Of a stretch of DNA of 64,000 bases, positions 1 to 8,289 are shown piece by piece. A model generated the notes under the pieces. That model made no database searches. It was not told the DNA's origin and worked only from the letters and a program-made list of their open reading frames with translations. Source of the stretch: CAWGHZ01 sp963775315 (GTDB lineage Bacteria; Pseudomonadota; Alphaproteobacteria; MPNO01; DASWLB01); assembly GCA_963775315.1 (NCBI GenBank), contig CAVZIN010000012.1:186001-250000 (forward strand), in the 5' to 3' direction. Position 1 is the stretch's first letter. Every line of letters starts with the position of its first letter. The translations under genes and the position numbers were made by a program.

Positions 1-446
1 ACCAGCAGCATGTAGTCGCACGCCATGTCGAAGTTGGAGCCGCAGGCCGTCCAGCCCTGCCCGCCATGGGTCGAGAAGTCGGGGATCAGCGACCGGTCGG
101 CGCGGGCGCGATCGCCGGGCCAGACCCAGACCCAGCCGTGGCGCTCGCACGCCGGATAGGCGCGGACGCGCGCGCCCGGCGGGATGCGCGCCTGGCCCGG
201 CACGGTGACGCAGCGCCCATCCGGCGCGAAGGCAAGACCATGATAGCCGCAGGCGATGGTGTTGCCCGAAACCCGCCCTTTGTGCAGCGGCATGCGGCGG
301 TGGCAGCAGCGATCCTCGAGCGCGACCGGCGCGCCGTCGGCGTCGCGCCACAGCACCACCGGGTCGCCCAGCAGCATCCGCCCGACCGGCGTCGCGCCGA
401 CCTCGCCGGCATCGGCGAGCATGTACCAGGCATCGCGCAGGAACAT
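1..446 (-). CDS. Rieske 2Fe-2S aromatic ring-hydroxylating oxygenase, N-terminal part
   Basis: Partial gene running off the left edge; 148 codons are visible from an ATG at 446. The translation carries a complete Rieske cluster motif: C-C-H (Cys-x-His) near residue 48, then C-G-Y-H (Cys-x2-His) about 17 residues later in ACGYHGLAF. This is the VanA/phthalate-dioxygenase style of N-terminal domain, which binds a 2Fe-2S cluster and feeds electrons to a mononuclear iron in the missing C-terminal half. The substrate cannot be told. It lies 22 bp downstream of yggS on the same strand, so the two may be co-transcribed. The family assignment is firm; the specificity is unknown. Confidence 0.85.
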   Translation of the reverse strand, partial: MFLRDAWYMLADAGEVGATPVGRMLLGDPVVLWRDADGAPVALEDRCCHRRMPLHKGRVSGNTIACGYHGLAFAPDGRCVTVPGQARIPPGARVRAYPACERHGWVWVWPGDRARADRSLIPDFSTHGGQGWTACGSNFDMACDYMLL

Positions 447-468
447 CGGCCCGCTCCCTTCCCTTGCG

Positions 469-1179
469 TCAGCCGTGCGCGCGGTGCGCCGGTCGCGCCC
501 CGAAGATGGCGGTGCCGATGCGCACATGGGTCGCGCCGCCGGCAATGGCGGTTTCGTAGTCGGCGGACATGCCCATGCTGAGCCGGGCGAGCCCGTTGCG
601 CGCGGCGACCTTGGCGAGCAGCGCGAAATGGGGCGCCGGATCGGCGTCATGCGGCGGGATGCACATCAGCCCCACGACCGGCAGGCCGAGCCGGTCGCGG
701 CAGCGCGCGACGAACCCGTCGGCGTCCTGAGGCGCGATGCCGGCCTTCTGTGCCTCGGCGCCGGTATTGATCTCGACATAGCAATCGGGGCGGCGGCCGG
801 CGCGTTCCATCTCCGCCGCCAGCGCCTCCGCCAGGCGCGGCCGGTCGACCGTCTCGATCACGTCGAACAGCGCGACCGCGGCCTTCACCTTGTTGGTCTG
901 GAGCGGACCGATCAAATGAAGCTCGACGTCCGGGCAGCGCGCCCGGAGGGCTGGCCACTTGGCCTGCGCCTCCTGCACCCGGTTCTCGCCGAACACGCGC
1001 TGGCCGGCCGCGAGCGCCGCTTCCGCCGCCCCGGCCGGGAATGCCTTGGAGACCGCGACCAGCGTCACCTCGCCCGGATCGCGCCCCGCGGCACGGCACG
1101 CCTGGGCGATGCGGGCGCGCACGGCGGCGAGGTTCGGCGCGACATGCGCCACGGCGTCGGAAAGGGCGGGTTCGACCAT
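469..1179 (-). CDS. yggS: YggS/PROSC-family pyridoxal-phosphate homeostasis protein
   Basis: A 236-residue single-domain protein, the usual length for the family. It resembles the N-terminal barrel of alanine racemase and binds PLP on a lysine, here K45 in TLVAVSKAFP. Other conserved blocks are FGENRVQEAQAKW, LHLIGPLQTNK and the C-terminal SMGMSADYETAI followed by RIGTAIFG. The protein buffers free PLP in the cytoplasm and affects amino-acid and vitamin B6 homeostasis; it has no known catalytic role. The start at 1179 (MVEPALSDAV) was chosen because the open frame upstream runs antisense to the neighbouring lipoprotein gene. It is divergent from that gene across about 150 bp. Confidence 0.93.
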   Translation of the reverse strand: MVEPALSDAVAHVAPNLAAVRARIAQACRAAGRDPGEVTLVAVSKAFPAGAAEAALAAGQRVFGENRVQEAQAKWPALRARCPDVELHLIGPLQTNKVKAAVALFDVIETVDRPRLAEALAAEMERAGRRPDCYVEINTGAEAQKAGIAPQDADGFVARCRDRLGLPVVGLMCIPPHDADPAPHFALLAKVAARNGLARLSMGMSADYETAIAGGATHVRIGTAIFGARPAHRAHG

Positions 1180-1329
1180 GCGTGCCACGTTAGCAGAGCC
1201 CCGCCACGGCGCGCAAACATGCGGCAAATCGGCCGGACGGGTCCCGGGCGGGCGCGATTGTCGCGTTTGCGCGATTCCTGTACAGTCGCGGAACCGCGCA
1301 GGCGGAACGAGGAAGGAACACTGCCGAAC

Positions 1330-1887
1330 ATGACGAGAATCGGAAGGGTTGGCGCCGCGCTCGGCGGGGTCGCGATGGTCGCGCTGTGGCTTTCGGCCTG
1401 CAGCAGCGACGTGCCCGTCGAGGCGAACTATCCGCAGAGCGGCGTCGGGCGCGACCAGCCGGTCGTCAACTCCAAGGACGAGGGCAAGAAGGAGTCGGTG
1501 TTCGGCGAGGGCGGGCTCGACATCTTCGGCGGCTCGAAGAAGCCGGAGCAGGGCGGCACGGGCCTGGGCGTCAACAGCTTCCTCTGGCGCGCCTCGCTCG
1601 ACACCATCTCGTTCATGCCGCTGGCCTCGGCCGACCCGTTCGGCGGGGTGATCATCACCGACTGGTATTCGCCGCCCGGCGCGAAGGACGAGCGGTTCAA
1701 GATGAACATCTACATCCTGGGGCGCGAGCTGCGCGCCGACGGGCTGAAGGTCGCGCTGTTCCGCCAGGCGAAGACGGCGGAGGGCGGCTGGCAGGCCGCG
1801 CCGGTCGCGCCCGAGACGGGCACCAACCTCGAGAACGAGATCCTCACGCGGGCGCGCCAGCTTCGCATGGCGCAGGCGAGCCGCTGA
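1330..1887 (+). CDS. DUF3576 family lipoprotein
   Basis: A 185-residue protein that starts with a lipoprotein signal: basic N-terminus, hydrophobic GVAMVALWL, then LSAC with the lipidated cysteine at residue 24. A purine-rich AGGAAGG lies just upstream of the ATG. The mature part has the DUF3576 hallmarks LGVNSFLWRASLDTISFMPL and DPFGGVIITDWY, ending with LENEILTRARQLR. This family is largely alphaproteobacterial and is commonly found directly before leuS and lptE, as here. Its role is unknown. Lipidation and the LptE neighbourhood suggest an envelope function, but that is inference. Confidence 0.88.
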   Translation: MTRIGRVGAALGGVAMVALWLSACSSDVPVEANYPQSGVGRDQPVVNSKDEGKKESVFGEGGLDIFGGSKKPEQGGTGLGVNSFLWRASLDTISFMPLASADPFGGVIITDWYSPPGAKDERFKMNIYILGRELRADGLKVALFRQAKTAEGGWQAAPVAPETGTNLENEILTRARQLRMAQASR

Positions 1888-1958
1888 GTCCCGTCCTGCC
1901 GGCTCTGGCTGGCGCACCGTCCCGCGCCCCCGCGCGCCCCTGAACGCGACCGGTCAAG

Positions 1959-4532
1959 ATGGCGAGCGAACCGTCCCCCTCCCGCTATAATTTCAAGGAC
2001 GCCGAGGCGCGCTGGCAGCGCGTGTGGGAGGAGCGCCAATCCTTCCGCGTGGCGGCCGATCCCGCCCGGCCCAAGTATTACGTGCTGGAGATGTTCCCCT
2101 ACCCGTCGGGGCGCATCCATATGGGCCACGTGCGCAACTACACGCTGGGCGACGTGGTGGCGCGCTACAAGCGGGCGCAAGGCTTCAACGTGCTGCACCC
2201 GATGGGATGGGACGCGTTCGGCATGCCGGCCGAGAACGCTGCCATCGAGAAGGGCGTCCATCCCGCGAAATGGACCTACGAGAACATCGCGGTGATGCGC
2301 GACCAGCTGAAGCTGATGGGCCTGTCGCTCGACTGGAGCCGCGAGTTCGCCACCTGCGACGCCGCCTATTACCGCCACGAGCAGCGCATGTTCCTCGACT
2401 TCCTCGCCGCCGGGCTGATCTACCGGCGCGAGAGCTGGGTGAACTGGGATCCCGTCGACCACACCGTTCTGGCCAACGAGCAGGTCATCGACGGGCGCGG
2501 CTGGCGCTCGGGCGCGCCGGTCGAGAAGCGCAAGCTCGCGCAATGGTTCTTCCGCATTTCCGACTTCGCGGACGAGCTGCTGGCGGCGCTGCCCACCCTC
2601 ACCCGCTGGCCGGAGAAGGTCCGGCTGATGCAGGAGAACTGGATCGGCCGGTCCGAGGGGCTCCGCATCGCGTTCGAACTCGCGGACCGTCCCGACCGGC
2701 TCGAGGTCTACACCACCCGCCCGGATACGATCTTCGGGGCGAGCTTCTGCGCCATCTCGCCCGACCATCCGCTGGCCGAGCAACTCGCCCGGTCCGATCC
2801 GGCCCTCGCCGAGTTCATCGCCGAATGCCGCCGTCTCGGCACGTCCGAGGCGGCGATCGAGCAAGCCGAGAAGAAGGGTTACGACACCGGGCTCCGCGCC
2901 CGCCATCCGTTCGTCGCCGGGCGCGACCTGCCGGTCTACGTCGCCAACTTCGTGCTGATGGAGTACGGCACCGGCGCCATCTTCGGCTGCCCCGCGCACG
3001 ATCAGCGCGACCTCGACTTCGCCCGCAAGTACGCCCTGCCGGTGCGCCCCGTTGTGATCCCCGAGGGCGCCGACCCGAAAGGCTTCGCGGTTGGCGACGA
3101 GGCCTATACCGACGACGGCCGCCTCGCCAACTCCGACTTCCTCGACGGGCTTTCGGTCGCCGCGGCGAAGGAGGAGGTCGCCCGCCGGCTGGAAGCGGCC
3201 GGGCGCGGCGCGCGCGAGATCAACTACCGGCTGCGCGACTGGGGCGTGTCGCGCCAGCGCTACTGGGGCTGCCCGATCCCGGTGATCCACTGCGGCGCCT
3301 GCGGCATCGTGCCGGTGCCCGCCGCCGATCTGCCGGTGAAGCTGCCCGAGGACGTGACGTTCGACCGGCCGGGCAATCCGCTGGAGCGTCACCCGACCTG
3401 GAAGAACGCGACCTGCCCGCGCTGCGGCGGCGCGGCGCGGCGCGAGACCGACACGTTCGACACGTTCGTCGAATCGTCCTGGTACTTCGCGCGCTTCTGC
3501 TCGCCCGACGCCGACGCGCCGGTCGACCTCGTGCGCGCGGGTTACTGGCTGCCCGTCGACCAGTATATCGGCGGAGTCGAGCACGCGATCCTGCACCTTC
3601 TGTATTCGCGCTTCTTTTCGCGCGCGATGTCGCGCACTGGCCATCTCGGGGTCGACGAGCCGTTCGCCGGCCTGTTCACCCAGGGCATGATCTGCCACGA
3701 GACCTACCGCACCGCGGGCGGCGAATGGGTGCCGCCGACCGAGGTGGCGCGCGAGGACGGCGCGGCGGTTCGCTCCGGCACCGGCGAGCCCATCATGATC
3801 GGCCGGTCCGAGAAGATGTCCAAGTCGAAGAAGAACGTGATCGACCCGGAGGACATCATCCTCACCTACGGCGCCGACACGGCGCGCTGGTTCATGCTGT
3901 CCGACTCCCCGCCCGAGCGCGACATGGACTGGACGGAAGCCGGCATCGCCGGCGCCTGGCGCTTCGTCAACCGGCTGTGGCGCATGGTGGTACCGGTGGC
4001 GGGTTCGCTGCCGCCGCCCGGCGCCGCGCCGGCGACCGACGATCCCGACTTGCTCGCGCTGCGCCGCAAGGTGCACCAGACCATCGCCGCGGTGACGGGC
4101 GACCTCGAGGCGTTCCACTTCAACCGTTCGGTCGCGCGCATCTACGAGCTCGCGAATGCCCTTGGCGACGCGCCGGATGACGCGGCGTCGGGCCCCGTGC
4201 GGCGCGAGGGGTACGAGGCCGTCGTCCGTTTGATCGGGCCGATGATGCCGCACCTTGCCGAGGAGCTGTGGCAGGCGCTCGGCCACGATTCGTTGCTGGT
4301 TGACCAGCCCTGGCCGGTGGCCGAGGCGGCGCTTCTGGTCGAGGACTCGGTCAAGGTCGCCGTGCAGGTTCTCGGCAAGCTGCGCGGCACCATCGAGCTG
4401 CCGCGCGACGCGAGCGAGGAGGACGCGCGCAATGCCGCGCTCGCCGTGGACAACGTGGCCAAGTCGCTGGAGGGCCGCACCATCCGCAAGACCGTATTCG
4501 TGCCCAACCGCATCATCAATTTCGTGATCTGA
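1959..4532 (+). CDS. leuS: Leucyl-tRNA synthetase
   Basis: An 857-residue class I aminoacyl-tRNA synthetase that charges tRNA-Leu in the cytoplasm. The HIGH motif is H-M-G-H at residues 54-57 inside PYPSGRIHMGHVRNYT. The KMSKS loop is at about 619-623 in SEKMSKSKKN. The editing (CP1) domain is present, with YTTRPDTIFGASF and a GTGAIFGCPAHDQRD block. Cysteine pairs CGACG and CPRCGG mark the zinc-binding insert. The protein ends with the typical VPNRIINFVI tail. lptE begins one base after the stop, so the two are coupled. Length and all motifs are intact. Confidence 0.98.
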   Translation: MASEPSPSRYNFKDAEARWQRVWEERQSFRVAADPARPKYYVLEMFPYPSGRIHMGHVRNYTLGDVVARYKRAQGFNVLHPMGWDAFGMPAENAAIEKGVHPAKWTYENIAVMRDQLKLMGLSLDWSREFATCDAAYYRHEQRMFLDFLAAGLIYRRESWVNWDPVDHTVLANEQVIDGRGWRSGAPVEKRKLAQWFFRISDFADELLAALPTLTRWPEKVRLMQENWIGRSEGLRIAFELADRPDRLEVYTTRPDTIFGASFCAISPDHPLAEQLARSDPALAEFIAECRRLGTSEAAIEQAEKKGYDTGLRARHPFVAGRDLPVYVANFVLMEYGTGAIFGCPAHDQRDLDFARKYALPVRPVVIPEGADPKGFAVGDEAYTDDGRLANSDFLDGLSVAAAKEEVARRLEAAGRGAREINYRLRDWGVSRQRYWGCPIPVIHCGACGIVPVPAADLPVKLPEDVTFDRPGNPLERHPTWKNATCPRCGGAARRETDTFDTFVESSWYFARFCSPDADAPVDLVRAGYWLPVDQYIGGVEHAILHLLYSRFFSRAMSRTGHLGVDEPFAGLFTQGMICHETYRTAGGEWVPPTEVAREDGAAVRSGTGEPIMIGRSEKMSKSKKNVIDPEDIILTYGADTARWFMLSDSPPERDMDWTEAGIAGAWRFVNRLWRMVVPVAGSLPPPGAAPATDDPDLLALRRKVHQTIAAVTGDLEAFHFNRSVARIYELANALGDAPDDAASGPVRREGYEAVVRLIGPMMPHLAEELWQALGHDSLLVDQPWPVAEAALLVEDSVKVAVQVLGKLRGTIELPRDASEEDARNAALAVDNVAKSLEGRTIRKTVFVPNRIINFVI

Positions 4533-4533
4533 C

Positions 4534-5220
4534 ATGGCGCCAGGGGCAGCGACGATTCCCTCTCCGCCCGCTAGCGGGGGGAGAGGGTGGCGCGAAGCGC
4601 CGGGTGAGGTGGGTGCCGATCCACATCTGGCCTCCCCCACCTCACCCCGGCCCTCTCCGCCCCCAGGGGCGGAGAGGGAGAGAGTCCGGGCCCGCGCTTG
4701 GGGTGTATGCGCGGTTCGCTTCGCGTTCGTCGCCCTCGCGACGACGCTCGCCGCCTGCGGCTTCGAGCCGATGTACGGCACGGGGAACAGCGGCGCGGTC
4801 GCCCCGGCCGAGCTCGGCAGCATCCGCATCGCCCCGATCGCCGACCGCACCGGCCAGATCCTGCGCAACGACCTGCTCGACCGTCTGACGCCGCGCGGCG
4901 TGCCGGAGCGGCCACGCTACGTGCTCGAGGTGAAGCTCCACGAGAACCTGCGCCAGCTCGCCATCCGCCCCGACGAGACGGCGACCCGCGCCGAGCTGGA
5001 TTTCAGCGCCGCCTACAACCTTTTCACCGCCGACCGCTCGGCGGTGATCGCGAGCGGCACCGCCAGTACGCGGGCGAGCTACGACATATTGCGCCAGCAA
5101 TTCGCGACGGTGAGTGCCGAGCTCGACGCGCGGCGTCAGGCGATGCGCGATTTGAGCGAGCGCATCCGCACCCGCCTCTCGATCGCGCTCAACCAGCGGA
5201 CGATCGGGTCGCGCCGGTGA
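4534..5220 (+). CDS. lptE: LPS-assembly lipoprotein LptE with a repeat-encoded N-terminal extension
   Basis: LptE plugs the LptD outer-membrane barrel and is needed to place lipopolysaccharide at the surface. The core looks normal: hydrophobic FAFVALATTLAAC with the lipobox cysteine at residue 75, then GFEPMYG, a hallmark of this family in alphaproteobacteria. The odd part is residues 1-57. The ATG lies one base after the leuS stop, and the following ~130 bp is a palindromic intergenic-type repeat that reads through in frame as a Pro/Gly/Arg-rich segment. No ATG occurs in frame closer to the lipobox; one GTG exists at 4609. The protein is therefore either made with a long pre-signal extension or started from a non-standard codon. 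It overlaps holA by GTGA. Confidence 0.85.
   Translation: MAPGAATIPSPPASGGRGWREAPGEVGADPHLASPTSPRPSPPPGAERERVRARAWGVCAVRFAFVALATTLAACGFEPMYGTGNSGAVAPAELGSIRIAPIADRTGQILRNDLLDRLTPRGVPERPRYVLEVKLHENLRQLAIRPDETATRAELDFSAAYNLFTADRSAVIASGTASTRASYDILRQQFATVSAELDARRQAMRDLSERIRTRLSIALNQRTIGSRR
4556..4684. repeat. Palindromic repeat element inserted at the 5' end of lptE
   Basis: Three nested inverted repeats are visible. Hairpin 1 pairs CCCTCTCC (4558-4565) with GGAGAGGG (4580-4587). A 12-bp perfect stem pairs 4602-4613 (GGGTGAGGTGGG) with 4636-4647. A 13-bp stem pairs 4651-4663 with 4666-4678 around a 2-base loop. A small GGCGC-GAA-GCGCC hairpin sits at 4589-4601. The last hairpin recurs identically over 26 bp at 57166-57191. 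Elements of this look are scattered between genes in many alphaproteobacteria; here the element is within a reading frame. Confidence 0.85.
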
Positions 5221-6248
5221 AGCTCGACGCGCGCCGGGCCGATGCCTTCGTGCGCGCACCCGACCCGGCCGCGCGGGCGGTCCTGATCTACGGTCCCGAT
5301 TCCGGCCTGGTGCGCGAGCGGGCCCTTGCGCTGGTAGCGGGCGCCGCGGGCGACGTGTCCGACCCGTTCCGCGTGGCGGAGATGCCTGCCTCCGCCCTCG
5401 CCGCCGATCCGGCGCGGCTCGCCGACGAGGCGCAGGCAATCGCGCTCACCCGCGGGCGGCGCGCCGTCTGGGTGCGCGACGCGACCGACTCGCTGGCGCC
5501 GCTGATGGAATCCTTCCTCGCCGGATCGCCCGGCGACGCGCTGGTGGTGGTCGAGGCCGGCGATCTCGCCGCGCGGTCCAAGCTGCGCGCGCTGTTCGAA
5601 CGCGCGCCCAACGCCGCCGCCCTGCCCTGCTACGTCGACGAGGGGCGCGCACTGGAATCGGTGATCTCGGACACGTTGCGCGGGCGCGGGCTCAGCGTCG
5701 CTCCCGACGCGCTCGCCTATCTCTCGACCCGGCTCGGCGGCGACCGGCTGGCGATCCGGAGCGAGATCGAGAAGCTTTCCCTCTACTGCCTGGGCGAGCG
5801 CGAGGTGACGCTCGAGGCGGCATCGGTCTGCGTTGGCGATTCGGCCGAAATGACGCTCGAGGACCTCGCCTTCGCTGCGGCCGGCGGCCATCAGCCTGCC
5901 CTCGCGCGCGCGCTTGCCCGCGTGGCCGAGGACGGCACCAGTCCGGTGAGCGTGCTGCGCGCGGCGAGCCGTCATTTCCAGCGGCTTCACCTCGCCAAGG
6001 CGATGACCGAGACCGGCATGGACATGGGTCGCGCGATAAAGTCGCTGAGGCCGCCGCCGTTCTTCAAGCGCGAGCCGGCCTTTCGCGACCAGCTCGGCCG
6101 CTGGTCGCTCGCCGCGCTCCGCGACGCGCTGGACTCGCTTGCCCAGGCCGACGTCGACTGCAAGACGACGGGCCTGCCCGCCGGGGCGATCTGCGAGCGC
6201 GCCCTCATCGCGCTCTGCGCCCGCGCGGCAAGGGCGGGGCGGCGGTAG
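5217..6248 (+). CDS. holA: DNA polymerase III subunit delta
   Basis: A 343-residue clamp-loader subunit that opens the beta clamp for the replicative polymerase. The start is a GTG at 5217 that overlaps the lptE stop (GTGA), which fits translational coupling and the usual leuS-lptE-holA order. Features seen: N-terminal VLIYGPDSGLVRERA, corresponding to a degenerate P-loop region, then LGGDRLAIRSEIEKLSLY and a C-terminal helical collar with PPPFFKREPAFRDQL and ALDSLAQADVDCKTTG, which is typical of HolA. No catalytic ATPase residues are expected in this subunit. The GC-rich coding style ends abruptly with this gene. Confidence 0.94.
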   Translation: MKLDARRADAFVRAPDPAARAVLIYGPDSGLVRERALALVAGAAGDVSDPFRVAEMPASALAADPARLADEAQAIALTRGRRAVWVRDATDSLAPLMESFLAGSPGDALVVVEAGDLAARSKLRALFERAPNAAALPCYVDEGRALESVISDTLRGRGLSVAPDALAYLSTRLGGDRLAIRSEIEKLSLYCLGEREVTLEAASVCVGDSAEMTLEDLAFAAAGGHQPALARALARVAEDGTSPVSVLRAASRHFQRLHLAKAMTETGMDMGRAIKSLRPPPFFKREPAFRDQLGRWSLAALRDALDSLAQADVDCKTTGLPAGAICERALIALCARAARAGRR

Positions 6249-6577
6249 TTCGCGCTTTATTTGGAGTTTAGCGCCCCTTCAACTCCTAACAACGGTACGA
6301 ATAGTCTATGCGTCCCTAAGATCTATAGTTGAATGCTCGCCCGCCAAATGGGCGAAATTCATCGGAGGGCCCACGGCGATAGCACCACGCGACTTCTCGC
6401 AAAACCCCAAAAACATCCTCGAAGATAGCCCTTCCGAAAAAATAAAAATACGCATTCCCACTTCGCAAGTGGTTAGCAGCCTCGCCAGAAATAGCATTTG
6501 GATCTGTTGCCCTGAAGGCAAGAGATTTTTCCTTCGAAGGTAGAATTTCTTCAGGAAAATCTAATTCTTTTGGGCTA

Positions 6578-7627
6578 GAGCACTTTCTGGTCGGACCGAA
6601 TTGGCAGGGGATTCCCAGCGCGACGGTGCTGCGATTTTTTGGGTGCGGAATGGTTCATGGAGGGATCATGGTCCGCGCCTACTCGATCGACCTTCGGGAG
6701 CGGGTTCTTGCCGCCGTCGAGGGCGGTGCCCCGATCCGGACGGTGGCCGACCGGTTCGGGGTGAGCCCGAGCTTCGTTTCCAAGCTGCACACGCGCTTTC
6801 GGCTGACCCGCTCGGTGAGGCCCGACCGGCAGGGCGGCGACCACCGCTCGGGACCGATCGAAGCCCATGCCGACTGGCTGCTCGCCCAGGTCAAGGAGCG
6901 GCCCGATCTGACGCTGGCGGAGTTGTGCCAGGGCCTCGCCCGGCGCGGGCTCGCGACGGTGCCGTCGACGGTGTGGCGCTTCTTCTCCCGCCGCGGGCTG
7001 ACGTACAAAAAAAGACCGCCCATGCGAGCGAACAGGACCGCTCGGACGTAAAGGCGGAGCGCGATCTGTGGCGCTGCGTGCAGCCGTGGCTCGATCCACA
7101 CCGCCTGGTGTTCATCGACGAGACCGGGACGCAGACCAAGATGGCGCGGCTCCGCGGCCGGGCGCCGCGCGGCGAGCGGCTGGTCGCGCCCATCCCGCAC
7201 GGCCACTGGAAGACCATCACCCTGGTCTGCGCGCTGCGGGCCGACCGCATCGAGGCGCCCATGGTGATCGACCGGGCGATGAACGGGAGCATCTTCCAGG
7301 TCTGGGCCCGCGAGGTGCTACGACCGACGCTGAAGCCCGGCGACATCGTGATCTGGGACAACCTGCCCGCCCACAAGGTGGCCGGCGCCGAAGCCGCGAT
7401 AGAGGCCGCCGGCGCCACCCTCCTCCGCCTCCCGCCCTACTCGCCAGACTTCAACCCCATCGAGCAGCTCTTCTCCAAGCTCAAGGCGCACCTCCGCAAG
7501 GCCGCAGCGCGCACCGTCGAACAGCTCTGGCGTGAGATCGGCCGCATCCTCGCCAGCGTCCCGCCAACCGAATGCGCCAACTACTTCACAAACTCCGGAT
7601 ACGGCTCCGTATGAACGGAATCCGCTC
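6578..7627 (+). mobile_element. IS630-family insertion sequence, 1050 bp
   Basis: The element is bounded by TA dinucleotides at 6576-6577 and 7628-7629, the 2-bp target duplication of this family. The ends are imperfect inverted repeats: both begin GAGC, and 10 of the first 15 positions match. The empty target reconstructs to the palindrome TTTGGGCTAGCCCAAA centred on CTAG, which is why the flanks also look like an inverted repeat. It contains one transposase in two overlapping frames. The GC-rich interior contrasts with the AT-rich gene it entered. Confidence 0.9.
6668..7614 (+). CDS. IS630-family transposase, two frames joined by a -1 frameshift
   Basis: The first frame (6668-7051) encodes a helix-turn-helix region: MVRAYSIDLRERVLAAV, then TVADRFGVSPSFVSKL. 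The second frame, open to 7614, encodes the DDE catalytic core: first Asp in LVFIDETGTQTKM, second Asp in IVIWDNLPAHK, and Glu in SPDFNPIEQLFSKLK. The frames cross at a run of seven A at 7007-7013, and a -1 slip there yields a continuous fusion (KKTAHASEQ...). Programmed -1 frameshifting at A-runs is known for this family. All three catalytic residues are present, so the element may be active. The start at 6668 was chosen as the methionine that opens the conserved N-terminus. Confidence 0.9.
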
Positions 7628-7977
7628 TAGCCCAAATTCCTTGGTCAAGGTCACCATCTTTATGTAGCAGGTCAGCGCACACTGACTTGATGACGGCGGG
7701 TGTTTTTCCGTCGTTACGGAGGGCAAATGCGAGCGATGGGACGATCCCCACAGCGTGATTGCTATTATAATATATAATAATTGATCGCTTTACGTCTTTA
7801 AAGTTGCTTTCAATGAAATGGATAAAAACGTAAGCGCGCTCGGCAAGCGGCAACGCTTCGGCCGCCTTTTTGGCCGAATTCGCTGATTTATTCGTAACAA
7901 ATACAGTGTAGGTCAAGGCCCCAGTTTGGAGAAGGCCGACGAGCACCAATAACGAATTGAAAATCGTCTCTCGGAGC

Positions 7978-8250
7978 TCACCTTTTGCCAAATCCTCTCG
8001 ATTTTTTTTGAATTTGGATGGCTATCTCCGCGCCTGTTGGCGGGTTAACCATTTGCATGATGAGTGGGGCATCTACGGTGCCCCGAGGCAGGCCACTCGG
8101 CAATACGTTGAACGTACCGCTTTTTATGGCTTCCGTTGATTTGCTTGGAACATTTAAGTGGTTTGAATCGGGTGGCGTTGTTTGCGCCGCCACAATGGAG
8201 GGAAACAGAGCCGAAATTGTTGCGGCGGCCATCACTGCGCGCGGCATCAC
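7978..8250 (-). CDS. Small secreted protein of unknown function
   Basis: A 90-residue protein from a GTG at 8250 (a GTG-ATG pair; GGAG lies about 9 bases upstream). The N-terminus is a plausible Sec signal: AVMAAATISALFPSIVAAQ, with likely cleavage after AAQ. The rest is short and basic at the end (QIQKKSRGFGKR). Its 3' end overlaps the start of the split membrane-anchored gene by 14 bp, so the two probably formed an operon. Composition is AT-richer than flanking genes. I do not recognise a family. It may belong to the acquired island between holA and parB. Confidence 0.55.
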   Translation of the reverse strand: MMPRAVMAAATISALFPSIVAAQTTPPDSNHLNVPSKSTEAIKSGTFNVLPSGLPRGTVDAPLIMQMVNPPTGAEIAIQIQKKSRGFGKR

Positions 8251-8289
8251 AGTGGCCGCTCCGAATTCCTCAACCGGGTGCGCCCTTGC

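Larger units (their letters stand above)
6316..7991 (-). pseudogene. Membrane-anchored protein of unknown function, split by an IS630-family insertion
   Basis: The 5' part runs from a TTG at 7991 to 7629 and the 3' part from 6576 to a TAG at 6316-6318. Removing bases 6577-7628 (the IS plus one copy of the duplicated TA) joins the two parts perfectly in frame: ...DQGIWA/SPKELDFPEE... . This gives a 207-residue protein. It has an N-terminal membrane segment (IFNSLLVLVGLLQTGALTY), then AERAYVFIHF, ALRNDGKTPA, and a C-terminal block YFYFFGRAIFEDVFG...REVAWCYRR ending in FNYRS. Similar membrane-anchored hypothetical proteins occur in rhizobia, but I know no function. The region is clearly AT-richer than its neighbours, which suggests acquired DNA. 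It overlaps the preceding small gene by 14 bp. Confidence 0.8.

Noticed and set aside
1710..4868. A 1052-codon open frame on the minus strand across leuS and lptE
   Set aside because: leuS on the plus strand has every synthetase motif; the minus frame is the antisense shadow expected in GC-rich DNA and shows no recognisable domain.
4698..5216. Alternative lptE start at ATG 4707
   Set aside because: That ATG is in the wrong frame relative to the lipobox and GFEPMYG; it reads into the shadow frame leading to holA.
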